DNA from: Phymatolithon calcareum
Taxonomy: Eukaryota; Rhodophyta; Florideophyceae; Hapalidiales
Reading direction: 5' to 3'
DNA: 64,000 nucleotides
Assembly: GCA_977006965.1 (NCBI GenBank)
Contig: OZ345370.1
Span: 1,674,001 to 1,738,000, forward strand
In this document: in pieces, positions 20,607 through 32,041 of the stretch
How the letters are laid out: each line of letters starts with the position of its first letter
Position numbering within the stretch: the first letter of the stretch is position 1
The notes under the pieces: generated by a model
Databases searched by the model: none
The model's input: only the letters and a program-made list of their open reading frames with translations
Told to the model about the DNA's origin: nothing
Made by a program: the position numbers and the translations under genes

Positions 20607-21974
20607 ATGAGAACGGGAACGAAGTCCGGCAAATCGCTCAAAAGAACAAAACGAAATGCTGCGCAGCCTTCTGCGGACCATGCATTCCAAGAAATTGAAA
20701 ACATGCTGAATTCTCTTGGACAAATATACCAGCCACAAATCGAAAACCACCGCCGCCCTGACCAACAGACAACTCGAAGACCACCGTGTTCTCCCGACAG
20801 AGGGGACGGCGTTGAACCTGTTCGAGACAACGAAGATGTTGACATGGCGTGGGCTGACCTCCTTCGCCGTGGTATAGGACTCGAATCTTCACCATACAAC
20901 CCACAACGGAAAATCAGGAAGACCAAGATGAACGCCAAGGCGAATACTAAGATCAAGAGCAAGAAAGCACAAAAACCAAGGACTTCTCCTCCGGAGAACT
21001 ACGACGATGAGCTTATGGAAGCGAGTGCCAACTGCAACGACCTGGAAACGCAATGGGCAGAGTTACTTCGCTCCAATGCGGACATCGAGCACAAAGCGCA
21101 AGCTCCAGAAGGCACCAATACCGCGAAGGCAACGTTGAAGCGTGGTGTTTCTGAAAAGCCAGTTCGTGCACCTAAACGAGCTGCACCGGTCCAAAAAACA
21201 TCTGCCGCTGTAAAACGACAAAAAAGGGTTTCAACCAGAGATCCTTTTGCCGCCGCTGGCGGTGTTCTTGACGACCTTCCTGCTACAGCTTCTGACGACG
21301 CAGATACCAATGCATTTCTGCAAAAGGTGAAAAGCCTTGCGGCAGAAAAGAAGAGGGTACGTTTTTCAATCACAACAATTCCATCCCCTTTGATCTCTTG
21401 ACACCTAACTTGGAGGTTCTCGGATATTGCGATGCACACCGAACTGGTGCTATTAAGGTCCAAGACGCTCGCATTGCACGAGCAAATAAGCGCACCGCCG
21501 CAGCGATGGACAACTTGGCAGGTCAAACCGAATTGCTGAATAGGCAAGCCGTCGGAAAAGTGTCCAAATTTATCTTGACCAAGTCTTCTCCAATTGACAA
21601 GAAGGCACATGCTTTGCAATCGGCGGCAAAAAAGCAGAAACTTGAATGGAATGTATGTTTCCACTCTCTCTGACGCATCAATTTAAACACTGCGAGTGCT
21701 TTCCGATGACTGACTCGATTTTTGATTTGATAACTCCCAGCATTCGCAAGCCGCATACGTCCAGACCATAAAAGAGGAACTGTCCGAAATGGACAACTTC
21801 ATAAAGCGGTTCGCCGTGCAGAAGGAGAAATTCAGGTCCCAGCAGGAAGCACTCCTTGCCCAGGAAGATAAAGCCATTCAAAAGGAAGTGGAGCAACTTC
21901 GTGAGCAGGTTGCGAGAAGAACTGAAGGAGATCTCAAGCTCATGAAACTGAAAAACTTTCTGCGACAGGGCTGA
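20607..21974 (+). CDS. Coiled-coil nuclear-type protein, three exons, function unknown
   Basis: Exons 20607-21356, 21416-21652 and 21741-21974, all joined in phase 0 across introns of 59 bp (GTACGT...GGAG) and 88 bp (GTATGT...CCCAG), giving 406 residues. I do not recognise a family. A basic N-terminus is followed by short acidic/aromatic motifs that recur: FQEIENMLNSLG, MAWADLLRRG and TQWAELLRSN, which look like repeated short linear motifs. Long basic disordered parts (KRTKRNA, KRAAPVQK) suggest a nuclear protein. The last exon is a continuous amphipathic helix (~330-400) with heptad spacing. Without splicing the first frame ends 15 codons after exon 1. The 3' end is 16 bp from the convergent methyltransferase. 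Confidence 0.7.
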
Positions 21975-21990
21975 AAACTCATCTGATTGT

Positions 21991-23019
21991 TCAAAACACT
22001 CCGCACACATCGATATTGTGTGCTTCATACTTGAGAGAGCAACTTTCCAATTGCTTCTTGGCATCCTCGAATATTTTTGCGACCTTGCTTTTGGTAACTT
22101 TGGTATAAAAATCGTCAGTCACAGAAGACTGAATGAAACATAAAATGCATTCCAAGAAATAAGCTTCATCCCCTGCATAAGTCCCTGACACTAGGTCCTT
22201 CTCCACCCGCCATATAGATGACCCTGCTGCAGTCACACGCCCCCCGGCACTAGAAATTGCTTTCAAAAGATTGCTGCCTGAGCGCGCCCGCGGAACCTTT
22301 TTGCCGCCGACGAATCCGGTACCCATTGAGCTATGGAAATGAGAAATGACCTCGTCCGGTAGTGGGGAGAGCAGAGTCGTTCCATCGAACGTGATTGGAA
22401 AATAAAACGCCCTGATTGCGGATGAATCATCAAGACTCTCACGTACGATGGGAACGATGACATCCAAGCAGAAAAGGTCGAGGAATGCTGCAGCAAGGAC
22501 AACGTCGAATTTTCCACAATGTGACAGAAGAAAACATTGCGCGTCTGCTTGTTTGAAGCGGACAGAAAAGGAGGGGGTTCCCTCAATAACGACATCTTCT
22601 ATGCACAGTTTATGCTGCCCATGCCGTTCTTCGATGCCAACGTGGTGCACAGAATGAGTTTGGTTAAGAGCCGGAGTTCGACAACGGGGTATCTTATCGA
22701 TTACGCTCTTGGTCATCGTCGCCTTTGAAACTGGGACGAGACGCTGGCAAAGAAGCTCGTGTGCAATTTTCAGGACTTCTTCTTTCACATCAACGATAGT
22801 GTATTCAACCGACGAGTAGCCTTCGAAAATGTGCCTTCTGTCAAGCAATCGGAAAAGCATGGTCCCGATACCGGCACCGATATCAACAATGCGAAGTGTG
22901 ATTTTGTTTTGGGGGGCTCGAATGATTCCCTCGAATGATTCAAATACATTTTTGTTCAGAGAACGGTCGTCAACAGATGTCTTGGCCTTGAGGTACCTCA
23001 CGTAATCGATGATCTCCAT
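21991..23019 (-). CDS. SAM-dependent methyltransferase
   Basis: 342 residues. A class I methyltransferase motif I, VDIGAGIGTMLFRLLD, lies near residues 44-59, then an acidic strand end (YTIVDVKEE, motif II) and CGKFDVVLAAAFLDLF (motif IV) near 170. The substrate is not evident; the N-terminal MEIIDYVRYLKAKTSVDDRSLN matches no family I know. Cytosolic, no leader. The stop overlaps no neighbour but is 16 bp from the convergent coiled-coil gene. The start shares a 185-bp divergent promoter region with the G-patch gene. Confidence 0.78.
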   Translation of the reverse strand: MEIIDYVRYLKAKTSVDDRSLNKNVFESFEGIIRAPQNKITLRIVDIGAGIGTMLFRLLDRRHIFEGYSSVEYTIVDVKEEVLKIAHELLCQRLVPVSKATMTKSVIDKIPRCRTPALNQTHSVHHVGIEERHGQHKLCIEDVVIEGTPSFSVRFKQADAQCFLLSHCGKFDVVLAAAFLDLFCLDVIVPIVRESLDDSSAIRAFYFPITFDGTTLLSPLPDEVISHFHSSMGTGFVGGKKVPRARSGSNLLKAISSAGGRVTAAGSSIWRVEKDLVSGTYAGDEAYFLECILCFIQSSVTDDFYTKVTKSKVAKIFEDAKKQLESCSLKYEAHNIDVCGVF

Positions 23020-23204
23020 TGCGGAGAGAGGAAGTTTTCTGCAGGTGGTCCTCCCTAAATCGGATTCAATTCAAATATTTTTGTCTGTTTTTTAAATATT
23101 TTAGACAAACGCTATCTATTGGCCTAAGTCTTATTCTATTGAAAGTCAAGTGAAAATAAATCGAAATATTTTCCCTGCGCTTTGCTGGACGTCGACCAAC
23201 GTCG
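23020..23204. promoter_or_regulatory. Short divergent promoter region
   Basis: About 185 bp (235 bp to the likely ATG at 23256) between the methyltransferase and the G-patch gene. It is AT-rich, with repeated AAATATTTT-type words; no defined element can be named. Confidence 0.4.
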
Positions 23205-24182
23205 GTGCTCCGGAAAGTATGGAGGATGTCCTCGGCCGCTGTTCATGAAGCAAACATGCCACAAGCGAACGACAAAATGCCCGGGTCAAGATTCGGCGCG
23301 CGTATTTTGGAGGGGATGGGATGGAGTGAAGGGACTGGTCTTGGTGCGAAGCGAGATGGCATAACTGAACCGTTGTCAGTTAAGCGGCGAAAAGAGAACA
23401 TAGGACTTGGAGCTGAGCGACGACCGTTCAAGGATGCATGGTGGGAGAAAATGATGGATGACGTCTACGGAAAACCGAAAGATGCGAGAGGCGGTGCAAA
23501 GAAGGAAGAAGACCTCCTGGATGCATGCGAGGGCCGTCGATGCAGACCCCATGGCAAATCTAAGCTTGACCGTCTGGCCAAACAGGATTTGGCCATCGCC
23601 AGCACGAATTCGAAACCCAAGCTTTTGGTCTTGAAAAGCGAATTGAATGAGACGGAATGGGAACCAAAAGAGAATGAATGGCCAGTTTCAAAACTGGAGA
23701 TGAATATAGACATTTCGCAAAGTACCGTCCAGGGAAGTGCGAAATTTTTGCAGATGGCGGAAACGGCTGGTGTCACAGTTGATGCCAAGTACGTCGAGAA
23801 GCTCGACAACCTGTTGGAAAAGCAGCGTTTGGCAGAGATTGAAGGAATACGAGGCCTGGATGGCACGCTTCTAACAGACGAGACCAAGAAGCGAGAGAGG
23901 CGGAAAATTTTGTCACGTAAAGTTAGAGATGCGGAAAAGAAAATAATGAAGGTAATCAGCAAGAAACAGAGGCATAAGGAAAAGTCCAACAAGAAACGTG
24001 AGGAAGCATTGCGAGCCGCTGTGGACAGTGATTATGCATTGGAAAGACTGAACAAGAAGAGAAAACGGGCGGAAAAGTTGGCAGCGAATGCTTTGAAGCG
24101 CGAAAAGCGTAATATTCGAAGGCGACAGGAAAAGGTGGAGAAAGCGGATGATAGTGACTCTGTAGTTCCAACTGGTTGCTAG
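23205..24182 (+). CDS. GPATCH4: G-patch protein, GPATCH4/PXR1-like
   Basis: 325 residues from the first ATG; the ATG at 23256 (308 residues) fits the family better because the G-patch then begins near residue 10. The G-patch reads GARILEGMGWSEGTGLGAKR..GITEPLSV followed by NIGLGAE and a DAWWEKMMDDVY segment, the same order as GPATCH4 (...GWTQGKGLG..GITQALRV...HWWNELF). The C-terminal ~150 residues are a Lys/Arg/Glu helix, typical of nucleolar proteins. G-patch proteins activate DEAH helicases; GPATCH4 acts in snRNA/rRNA modification with DHX15. The exact partner here is inferred. PXR1/PINX1 is an alternative since it has a similar N-terminal G-patch. Confidence 0.82.
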   Translation: MLRKVWRMSSAAVHEANMPQANDKMPGSRFGARILEGMGWSEGTGLGAKRDGITEPLSVKRRKENIGLGAERRPFKDAWWEKMMDDVYGKPKDARGGAKKEEDLLDACEGRRCRPHGKSKLDRLAKQDLAIASTNSKPKLLVLKSELNETEWEPKENEWPVSKLEMNIDISQSTVQGSAKFLQMAETAGVTVDAKYVEKLDNLLEKQRLAEIEGIRGLDGTLLTDETKKRERRKILSRKVRDAEKKIMKVISKKQRHKEKSNKKREEALRAAVDSDYALERLNKKRKRAEKLAANALKREKRNIRRRQEKVEKADDSDSVVPTGC

Positions 24183-24558
24183 GCATTTGGCCCCAAAGAA
24201 TCCCCTGAGGACTAGCTCATTAGACTAGGCTGAAGTTGAGAACCCGTAGTGTGTTGTACCGCAGATCTGACTGCGGAGCAGCGTAGAGCCCTATCCGAGA
24301 TAGCGCGAAACTGCCTGCTCGAAGGCGACGGCATCACATGTCAAGGCGCAGCATGAGAGCATGCCAACTCTTTTATTGTCTTTATCTATTATACTACAAA
24401 CCTAGCGACGCTGTTTACAAAAAACTGTACAACTCGGTTGAATGCCTGACGCAGTTATTCCTTCCCTCTGAGAAGCCGGACACGATAACGCGTGATGATA
24501 TTCTAACGCGAATACCCCTAGCCCAAATCCTCCAGGCATCCTCAGGGAAAAATTTTGG
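24183..24558. other. Spacer with an unassigned frame
   Basis: 376 bp. A 78-codon frame (24338-24574, +) contains LFYCLYLLYYKPSDAVYKKLYN, faintly like the SNAPC1 core, and an AG acceptor precedes related codons near 24266. No continuous model could be built, so it is not called a gene. Confidence 0.3.
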
Positions 24559-25002
24559 TCACGTATTCGCATAGTCGCCGCGCTCTTCTGTTTTCACGGC
24601 AGGTTCCGGCTGCTTCGAGCTCGGTCCCGCACCCGGCGAATAGACTTTGTCAGCTGCGCTTGCCTCGGCGGTGGTAGTAACGTTTTTCGCACTTTTGGTG
24701 CTTCTGATGCTCTTTGCACTCTTTGTACTTCTGAGACTTTTCGCGCTCTTCGCGCTCCTTTCGCGCAACAGCTCTCTGTCGCTGTACTCCCCTCCAGACT
24801 CAACGTGGCCAGAGCTCGGGAAGCGAGATGAGATGAGGGAACATGCGGAAATCTTGTCCACAGCAGACATGGTTGAGACGGAGGCGAAATGATTAGCTGC
24901 GGCAGCGGCCCATGGATTCTGGTCGTCCTCGGAGCCGGAGTTCTCACCGAAATTGTTAAACCATGGTATGGCGGCCTCGGCTCGCCCGGCAACCGCGCTC
25001 AT
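24559..25002 (-). CDS. Low-complexity Ser/Lys repeat protein, unknown
   Basis: 148 residues from the ATG at 25002; an upstream in-frame ATG at 25170 adds a His/Arg stretch encoded by simple repeats and is less likely. The protein opens with AIPWFNNFGENSGSEDDQNPW, a compact acidic/aromatic motif, and carries a short tandem of K-S-A-K-S-(L/I)-R-S-T units near residues 90-112, then an acidic tail. No family recognised. The repeat region may be regulatory phospho-sites or nucleic-acid binding. It could also be a non-coding open frame, since the composition is simple. Confidence 0.4.
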   Translation of the reverse strand: MSAVAGRAEAAIPWFNNFGENSGSEDDQNPWAAAAANHFASVSTMSAVDKISACSLISSRFPSSGHVESGGEYSDRELLRERSAKSAKSLRSTKSAKSIRSTKSAKNVTTTAEASAADKVYSPGAGPSSKQPEPAVKTEERGDYANT

Positions 25003-25033
25003 GGCCTTCCGGTCCGCACGCGAATCGGCCCTC

Positions 25034-25057
25034 GTGCGTGCGTGCGTGCGTGCGTGC
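25034..25057. repeat. GTGC microsatellite
   Basis: Tandem TGCG/GTGC units, about six copies, just upstream of the likely start of the low-complexity gene. Confidence 0.8.
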
Positions 25058-25170
25058 TTGCCGCGGAGGCTGTGGTGATGGTGGTGGAGGGAGGTAAGGA
25101 TGGCTAATTGCCCTCCCCTCGTGTACTGGACTGTACTGTACGGCTTTTCTGGGCTCCCTTTCTGAAGCAC

Positions 25171-26953
25171 AGAAGGACAACCCGTTAGCCAATTGGGGGT
25201 GAAGTGCGACTAAAATTGAAAATGTTTTTTCGACGGTATCATACATTGGCTGGGTAGGGCCCGAAGGTCCAGATACATGTTTCATTGAAACGTATCCGTA
25301 GCAAGACGATTACATTGTAATCACCCACGTTGCTCGGCACTTCAGTTGTGTCCTGCACCAGTACAGTTGTTGCTCCACTTCCCGTTGCACCGGTGCCAAG
25401 CAGTACAAACCAACAGGACGCGAAGCAAGGAATAGAACGAACTCTTTCGCGTGAGCTCAAAAAGAATTGGTCCAGTCTGGGCCAGAGCACTTTCGGCTGA
25501 TAAGGAAATCGGTGACTAATGCAGCCTGTAAACATTCTTTCATGGGTGGAAGAGTGCTACGTAACCAAAAACTGCCATCGCAGCAGCGTTACGGGCTTCT
25601 TCACCCGGGCCTTAAATTGCGTTTTCGGAGTGGTGCCACTCACACTATGCTGTACTGTAAGTGTACGTTGTGATGATGATTGTGATATGGACCCGTCTCC
25701 ATGCATGAGCGCGTGTTCAGATGATAAGATTCTGCTCATGAGCGCGTGACGGCCTGCTCTTCGTGCACGAAGAGCAGGCCGTCACGCGTTGTCTATTAAC
25801 TTACAGCAGTATGTAGCATCGACATTCACTTTGCCTTGACCCGCGAGTAATTTACGATTGCGCGCGTCCTGACTGCTCCAAAACCTCCTTGAATTTCTGA
25901 CGTTACCGCGAACTGATGTCGTGCCTGGCCAACGTCATCCACACAAACTCAACACCAGGTCCCTCTCCTATTGAAATTCAGATTTGGTAGGGACTTCACG
26001 CCCACGTCACATCAGTTTTATTCAGGACCCGCTGATCTCAAAGCTGGAAGTCCAAGTTTTATCACCTTTCCGGCCTCGGGCCTCATTTCCTTTACTCTGG
26101 CAAACTTCCTTCTCTCGGTGCCCTCGCCCCATTCACAATTCTTGCAGTTCTATCACTCGAGCGACCTTGTTACCATGCGTTTTCTGAATGCAGTCCACCT
26201 CTTCGTTCATTTTCATATATAAGGTTACGTACAGTAGCCGTTTGGGACACTGAGGGGAGCTAACTTTACGGTGTTGTCCGTGTGCAATTGTACACCACTG
26301 GGTCGCACATGCCGTCCTAAAGCTGCACCTGGGTGCATCAAGTCGGATGTGCACATGTTTTTTTCGCATTCCGACGCCCTTCTGACGTTTTGTTAGTAAG
26401 TGAAAGGTGGAATGCAGCCATTGTATCTCTCTTCCATGGCCTCGAAGGCACACAATGCAACCGCTGCACAGATCCGGTCTTGATGATCTTAGGATTCCAG
26501 AAAGATTTCTCGCAGAAAACTGCTCAGACCGCTTCATTGATCCTCAGTCGCTGCTTCCAGGAATGTCTTTAACAACAGAAGCGTAAAGTTTGCGTCTCAA
26601 TTCGTATTCTTGACGTGCTGAAGTCGACGAAGAAGCATAGCTTAATGGAAACGTGTAGAACACTGTCATGCCACAAGTGCACCTTTTTCCATTTCAGCTC
26701 TCGTGTTGCATTTCGTTTTTGCCCTGCGAAAATCTTGCTTGCTCGGTCTTTGCGGTCATGCAGACCATAAAGCCGAGCCAAGAAACTAACACTAGGAGAG
26801 TCTTGTAAAATTTAGGAATAGTCCTAAGTTTTACGCAAGAACATTCCCCTCGAAGCGATGATGGATTTCGGTTCAACAACAAACCAACACAGAAATAACT
26901 CGTCGTACAGTAATTTTGCTTAAATTTGGCGGGAAGCGAAAGCGCGAGAAACA
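25171..26953. other. Intergenic with a perfect palindrome
   Basis: 1.78 kb without a supported gene. It holds the perfect palindrome at 25743-25788. Short frames on both strands lack protein-like features. The right part should contain the RecQ promoter. Confidence 0.5.
25743..25788. repeat. Perfect 46-bp palindrome, no spacer
   Basis: CGCGTGACGGCC...TTCGTG is followed at once by its exact reverse complement; the centre lies between 25765 and 25766. Confidence 0.95.
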
Positions 26954-29041
26954 TTGATTTTCGGATATTTTTGCTCATGCAAAATGAGGTATGACAAGTC
27001 AGGCAAAACGCAGGATGCTGGCTCCTTCTTGGGACCAGGACAATGTGTCTCGATTGAGATGTCCTCCGTCATCGAATCTTTTCACAATAGCATAGCTGAC
27101 GCCGGCGGACAATCGCAAGCTCAAACCAGATTTTCTGCCATGGCGCATATTTCTGATGTGCAGATTCTGGCTGTGCTCAAGAAGAAGTTCGGCTTCGATA
27201 GCCTCCGAGGAATCCAAGGCCGTGCTGTGCGGCATTTGGTATCTGGAGAAGATACACTTGTCACCGCTCCAACCGGATTCGGAAAGTCTTTATGCTTTCA
27301 ATTACCAGCACTGGTCAAGCACGAGGCGGAAGAATCCAGAGGTTCTGTGGGAATCATCGTTTGCCCCCTAATTTCGCTTCTCCACAATCAAGTCGCGGGG
27401 CTGAAAAAGTTCGGTATTGCATGCGAGCTTCTTTCATCTTCTGAATCCCGAACTGCCAATGACAGAGTTATCAATGCTCTACTCGCCAAAGAACCGCCTT
27501 CGTTTCCATTGCTCTACGTCACGGCAGAAAGACTTGTTTCACCGTCCTTCCTTACGGTGTTAGACAGTTTGACTTCACGCGGTCGTTTATCTCTTGTTGC
27601 GATTGATGAAGCTCATTGCATCTCGCAGTGGGGCCATGATTTTCGTCCAGCGTATTCCAAGCTCGGGATGATAAAAGAGCGCTTCCCCGGTGTTCCGGTT
27701 GCCGCCCTCACTGCCACGGCTACCACCGAGGTGCAAAGGGACATCCTGAAGTCGCTGAACATTGAGAAGGCGAAGAAAGTGCACAAGTCGTTTCTGCGAA
27801 CCAATATCCGGTATGAATGTCGATATCCACTGAAATTGGATTGGCCTGTTGAGCAAGACATCCTGAAATACATTCAACGGCAGTACTGTTTTAACACGGA
27901 GACGTACGAACGTGGCATTGTGTATGCGTTCAAGACGGGAACCGTTGACGATTTGACAGCTTTCCTTGTTAAACATGGAATTCCGGCCATAGCTTACCAT
28001 GGGAAGAAGACGGCCAAGCAACGAAAGGAGGCTCAACGTGCATTCGAAAGCGGGAAATGTCCCATTGCCGTTGCTTCTGTTGCATTCGGCATGGGTATTG
28101 ATGTAAGCAACATTCGCTACGTCATTCACCATTCTATGCCAAAGAGCCTTGAAGCCTTTTATCAAGAGTCTGGCCGCGCTGGACGTGATGGCCTTCGTAG
28201 CGATAGTATTCTGTATTTTTCTCCCGATGACGTCTCTCTCGTGCGGTTTTTGGCCACTCGGTGTAAACGAGAGGATGTAGACCGCCAAGCCGCTGCTATA
28301 CGAGCTGCAGAGAAAATGGAAGTGTACTGCACGGCTATGAGGTGTCGTCGAGTTTCTGTTTTGGCCCACTTTGACGAGAAGGCGACGGCAGAACAAGTGT
28401 GCAACGAGAGGTGGGGCAAAGGATGCGATGTGTGTCATGATCGCAATGACGTGAGGAAACGCATGCGCGGGGAGACTAGTCGGGGGCCAATTCGAGTGAC
28501 GAAGCAGCGGCGAGGTGCTTCGCAGCAGACCAAGTCGCCAGCTGCGGAGTTTTATAGCGCTCGTGCCCTTATGAAGCAATCGGCAGTCCGGAAACGTGAG
28601 GAACCAGAAGAAGTCAGTGATGATGATGCAGATAACCGACTGGTTTATGACTTTCAGCGCAAAGAAGGCATTATGCAACCAGGTGAAATGGAAAGTTTGC
28701 TTTCTTCTGGATTCTCCAGTGCGCGATCGCTGCTTCAGCAGAACCAACAACAGCAAGGTTTCAGAAGAGCGTCGGAAGTTTCTTTCAAAAAAGAAGGTTC
28801 GAATCGCCAAAAAGCTGAACGAAAAAGTGGTATGAGCAGCAACGGTGTTTCCCTGGAGGCATTGTTGGTCGCTGAAGAGCAGGATACGCAGCGGAAGATG
28901 TCTCGGTTGCGCAGGCCCAGGCAAAAAATCAATGAATTTTTGCAAAACGGAGCGGGGAGTCGCTCTCTAGACGGAGGCACCGGCTCATCGCGGAAGAAAC
29001 AGCGGCAACTGATGTTTGGTGCTGGCCGCGAGTTCACGTAA
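26954..29041 (+). CDS. RecQ-family DNA helicase
   Basis: 695 residues from the first ATG; in-frame ATGs at 26984 and 27059 are also possible since the helicase core begins only at ~residue 75. Walker [15 protein letters not shown] (~105), motif [19 protein letters not shown] (~217, the RecQ DEAH plus aromatic-rich loop), motif III LTATAT, motif V VAFGMGID and motif [11 protein letters not shown] (~405) are all present. A zinc-binding-like set of cysteines (C-x3-[17 protein letters not shown]) follows at ~455-495. The C-terminal 200 residues are charged and unlike WRN/BLM (no HRDC seen), resembling RECQL5-type or short RecQ proteins. 3'-5' DNA unwinding in genome maintenance is expected. A decayed tandem copy follows downstream. 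Confidence 0.92.
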   Translation: MIFGYFCSCKMRYDKSGKTQDAGSFLGPGQCVSIEMSSVIESFHNSIADAGGQSQAQTRFSAMAHISDVQILAVLKKKFGFDSLRGIQGRAVRHLVSGEDTLVTAPTGFGKSLCFQLPALVKHEAEESRGSVGIIVCPLISLLHNQVAGLKKFGIACELLSSSESRTANDRVINALLAKEPPSFPLLYVTAERLVSPSFLTVLDSLTSRGRLSLVAIDEAHCISQWGHDFRPAYSKLGMIKERFPGVPVAALTATATTEVQRDILKSLNIEKAKKVHKSFLRTNIRYECRYPLKLDWPVEQDILKYIQRQYCFNTETYERGIVYAFKTGTVDDLTAFLVKHGIPAIAYHGKKTAKQRKEAQRAFESGKCPIAVASVAFGMGIDVSNIRYVIHHSMPKSLEAFYQESGRAGRDGLRSDSILYFSPDDVSLVRFLATRCKREDVDRQAAAIRAAEKMEVYCTAMRCRRVSVLAHFDEKATAEQVCNERWGKGCDVCHDRNDVRKRMRGETSRGPIRVTKQRRGASQQTKSPAAEFYSARALMKQSAVRKREEPEEVSDDDADNRLVYDFQRKEGIMQPGEMESLLSSGFSSARSLLQQNQQQQGFRRASEVSFKKEGSNRQKAERKSGMSSNGVSLEALLVAEEQDTQRKMSRLRRPRQKINEFLQNGAGSRSLDGGTGSSRKKQRQLMFGAGREFT

Positions 29042-29201
29042 AGGCACATTTTTGTCTCTTATTGGGTCTGCTCAAGCTTACTTTTCCCTGTACTTTTCAC
29101 CTGAGCTCACGCAGGAAGTCTGTATGGATGCAATGTGCCTGACCTCACCACAATCGGCGACGCGCTATTTGCAGCTTTAGTGAAAGTACCGAGGGTTTGC
29201 T

Positions 29202-30678
29202 GGAATACATAGTTCGGCCTCTAACTTCGTTTTTTCGCAGTCACGTCACCGGGCTGAAAAACTACGGTATTGTATGCGAGCTAGGTTCTTCGCGTAAATC
29301 ATGGCATAGTTGTATACCTTCGTTTCCTTTGCTCTACGTCAGAGCAGAAAGACTTCTCTCTTCGCGCTGCCCCAACGTTTTTGGCAGCTTAATTTCAAGC
29401 TGTCGTTTATTCTTTGTTGCAATCGACGAAGCTCATTTTGTGCTGTGTGCTCTTTATCAAGCGTATCTCAAGCTCGAAATAATAAAAGAGTGCTTCCCCG
29501 AGGTGCCTGTTCCCGCTCTCAGTGCTTTTATCGCCATCGAGGGGCAAAAAGCATCCCAAAGTCGCTGAAAATTGACTAACTTCAATTGGTTTCTTGAACA
29601 AGGGGTCATGAAACCTGTTCAGCGCCACTTCAGTTTCGTCACTGAGACCTGCGAATTACAAACGTGGCATTGTCTGTGCTTTCAAGGTGGAAACTGTTGA
29701 CGAATTGATCGCTTTCTTTTTTCGACATGGAATCCAGGCCATAGCTTATGGGAAGAAAATGGACAAGGAACAGAAGAATGCCCAGCGTGCGTTCGAAAGC
29801 GGGAAATTTACCGTCGCCATTGCTTCCGTTGCATTCGACATGGGTATTGATGTCAGCAACATCCGCTGCATCATTCACCATTCTATGCCAGAGAGCCTTG
29901 ATGCCTTTTATCAAGAGTTTGGCAACGTGATGGCCTTCGTGGCAATAATATTATGTGCTTTCTCCGGATTGCGTCTCTGTCGAGCGCTTTTTAGCCACAC
30001 AGTGTGCGTTTCATGATGTAGACCGCCAAGGTGCTGCTATACGAGCTGCAGAAAAAAGGAGGTGTGCTGCACGGGTTTGAGGTGTTGTCGAGTTTTTGTT
30101 TTAGCTGACTTTGACGAGAAGGACCCTACAGAAAAAGTGTGCAATGAGTGCTGGGGCAAAGGATGCAATGTATGCCATAACTGTAATGAAGTGAAGCAAC
30201 GCATGCGCGGCTATACTAGCGAAGCGTCAATTCGAGTGACGAAACGGCGGTACAGCGTTTCGCAGCAGACCACGTCGCTAGGTGTCGAGTTTTACAGTAC
30301 TCGTGCCCGGATGAAGATGACGACGCAGATAACCAACTGGTGAATGAATTTCATCTCAAAGAAGGCATATGAAATCCGATGAAAAGCAAACTTTGCTCCT
30401 TCTCCGTCATCTATTACGCGGACGCTGCTTTAGCAGGACCAACAACAGCAAGAGTTGAGGAAAGCGGTGAAGTTTTCTTCGAGAAAGAAGGTTCAAATCT
30501 CCGAAAAGCTGGACAAACAGTGGTATTGGGAGCAATATTCCCTGGATGCGCTGTTGGTTGCTGAAGAGCAGGATGCGCAGCGTAAGCTGTTAATGAATTT
30601 CTGGAGAACGGAGCAGGGAATCGCTCTCTTGATGGACGTAGCGGAGCATCGCGAGAAAAACAATGTGCTCTTGCAGTG
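29202..30678 (+). pseudogene. Decayed tandem copy of the RecQ helicase
   Basis: It aligns in order with the upstream gene from just after Walker A to the end: SHVTGLKNYGIVCELGSS matches [43 protein letters not shown] lacks the SQWGH loop; [30 protein letters not shown] and CNECWGKGCNVCHNCNE are further on. Several frameshifts and stops break it, motif VI RAGRDG is lost, and the N-terminal ~130 codons with Walker A are missing. It is therefore a truncated, non-functional duplicate. Direct orientation, 160 bp downstream of the intact gene. Confidence 0.9.
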
Positions 30679-32041
30679 ATTTTGAGTCGATGGAAAGGAA
30701 AAGTTATGTCATGCATTGGCTCAGCCAATACATGACCAGGGGTCCATTGCAATATATTGCTATTGGAGCTCTATTGGGAGGAATTAGTCGTATTTCAATA
30801 CGTATTGCGTGAGAAGGCCAACAAGCAGTTGTATTTGGCTGGAGCACTGAGGAAGCGCAGCATCATTTGGGCACAAATAAACCAAATGATTGTAGGGACA
30901 AAATGCTGTCGTGCTCCCTTAGTGAGCTGCGGCTGCTGAAAGAGCGCAGCCACGTTTGCACTGTCTGCTTGCAGCAGTCTTACTCGCCACTGCACCATGA
31001 AGCCATAAGTGTACAGCTAATATTTTTGCGCTTGGCTTTCTTTTCCACACCTAGAGTAGATGAAAACGCTGCGATTATATCCTCGGGTCTGCTGCAGACG
31101 TGGAGAGCCTGTGGTCAATTGTGAAGCAAATTTTGAGCGACAATCACAAATCGATGACTGCAGTACTGATTGAGGCCCTTTTGTTTCACAAATTGAACAG
31201 GAACTACTGGGACCAACAGATTGTTTCGATTACTATGTCCAACGTTCGTAGCGAGCGTGTGAATCAGCGCATGCAAGAAGACATGGAGCAGAACGAGCTC
31301 GCTTGAGAATTGTCATGGCGGCTCCGCGTCTTTGTTTTCGCCTTAACGATTCGCGTGCGTTAAGAAATTTCAGTGGTAAGGGCCTCTTAGGATGTCACGT
31401 GCTGAGTAAATTTTGTTTATTGGTGCCATTATTGCGGCAAGGACTCTTATTGCAATACATATTGCGGGTTATTGCCTGTATTGCTATTCCTAAACTTTTT
31501 GCTCTGACGCATGCCGTAAATAAAAATATTATTGCTTGAACCCTGTGCATAACAAAGCTTGGGTGGGACCCAAGTTGGCTCCCACGCAAGCTTACAATTT
31601 CCTGAACATTACCCCTGAGTTCACACAGACAGCTACAGTAGCGATCTGAAATAGTTGAGCAGCTATCACGTTTCTAGGCTACATCTCATTTTCACTAACC
31701 CTGCCTTTTTTACGGACACACGAGACCATCTATAAAACAACGTGGGGTGCATATTGTCATGTACGAATAAGGAAGTGTCCAACTTTTGCATGGGTCTCTT
31801 GTTTCAGTTCACGTCTTCATCTTTCGTTGGTGTGCCATGCTTAGCATCCATGTTGTCAATAGAACGTTGGAGTCGAGTGCCATGTCCTTCGACAGCCACG
31901 GCTGAACTGACCGATGGGCACTTAGACTGGTACAGTACGCTATCGACTAGGGTTACTCATGATCTCGGTGCCCTCCGTTCATAACTTCAAAAGCACAGAG
32001 AATAGCCGCTGAACCCAACACTGAAATCGCAGCACTCTTCC
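30679..32041. other. Intergenic, possible old transposon debris
   Basis: 1.36 kb. TATTGC/GCAATA words are frequent near 30750-30815 and 31430-31500. A frame at 31104-31306 reads VESLWSIVKQILSDN, reminiscent of the last part of DDE transposases, but is too short to assign. An imperfect hairpin with AAGCTT ends lies at about 31555-31593. No gene supported. Confidence 0.4.

Noticed and set aside
24338-24574. Possible SNAPC1-like exon
   Set aside because: Only a short LYLLYYKP-type resemblance; no continuous spliced model could be assembled.
27587-28945. 452-codon frame antisense to the RecQ helicase
   Set aside because: It lies wholly opposite a gene with all helicase motifs; its translation has no recognisable domain.
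31104-31306. Transposase C-terminal fragment
   Set aside because: A single short motif (VESLWSIVKQ) with no other domain parts or terminal repeats.
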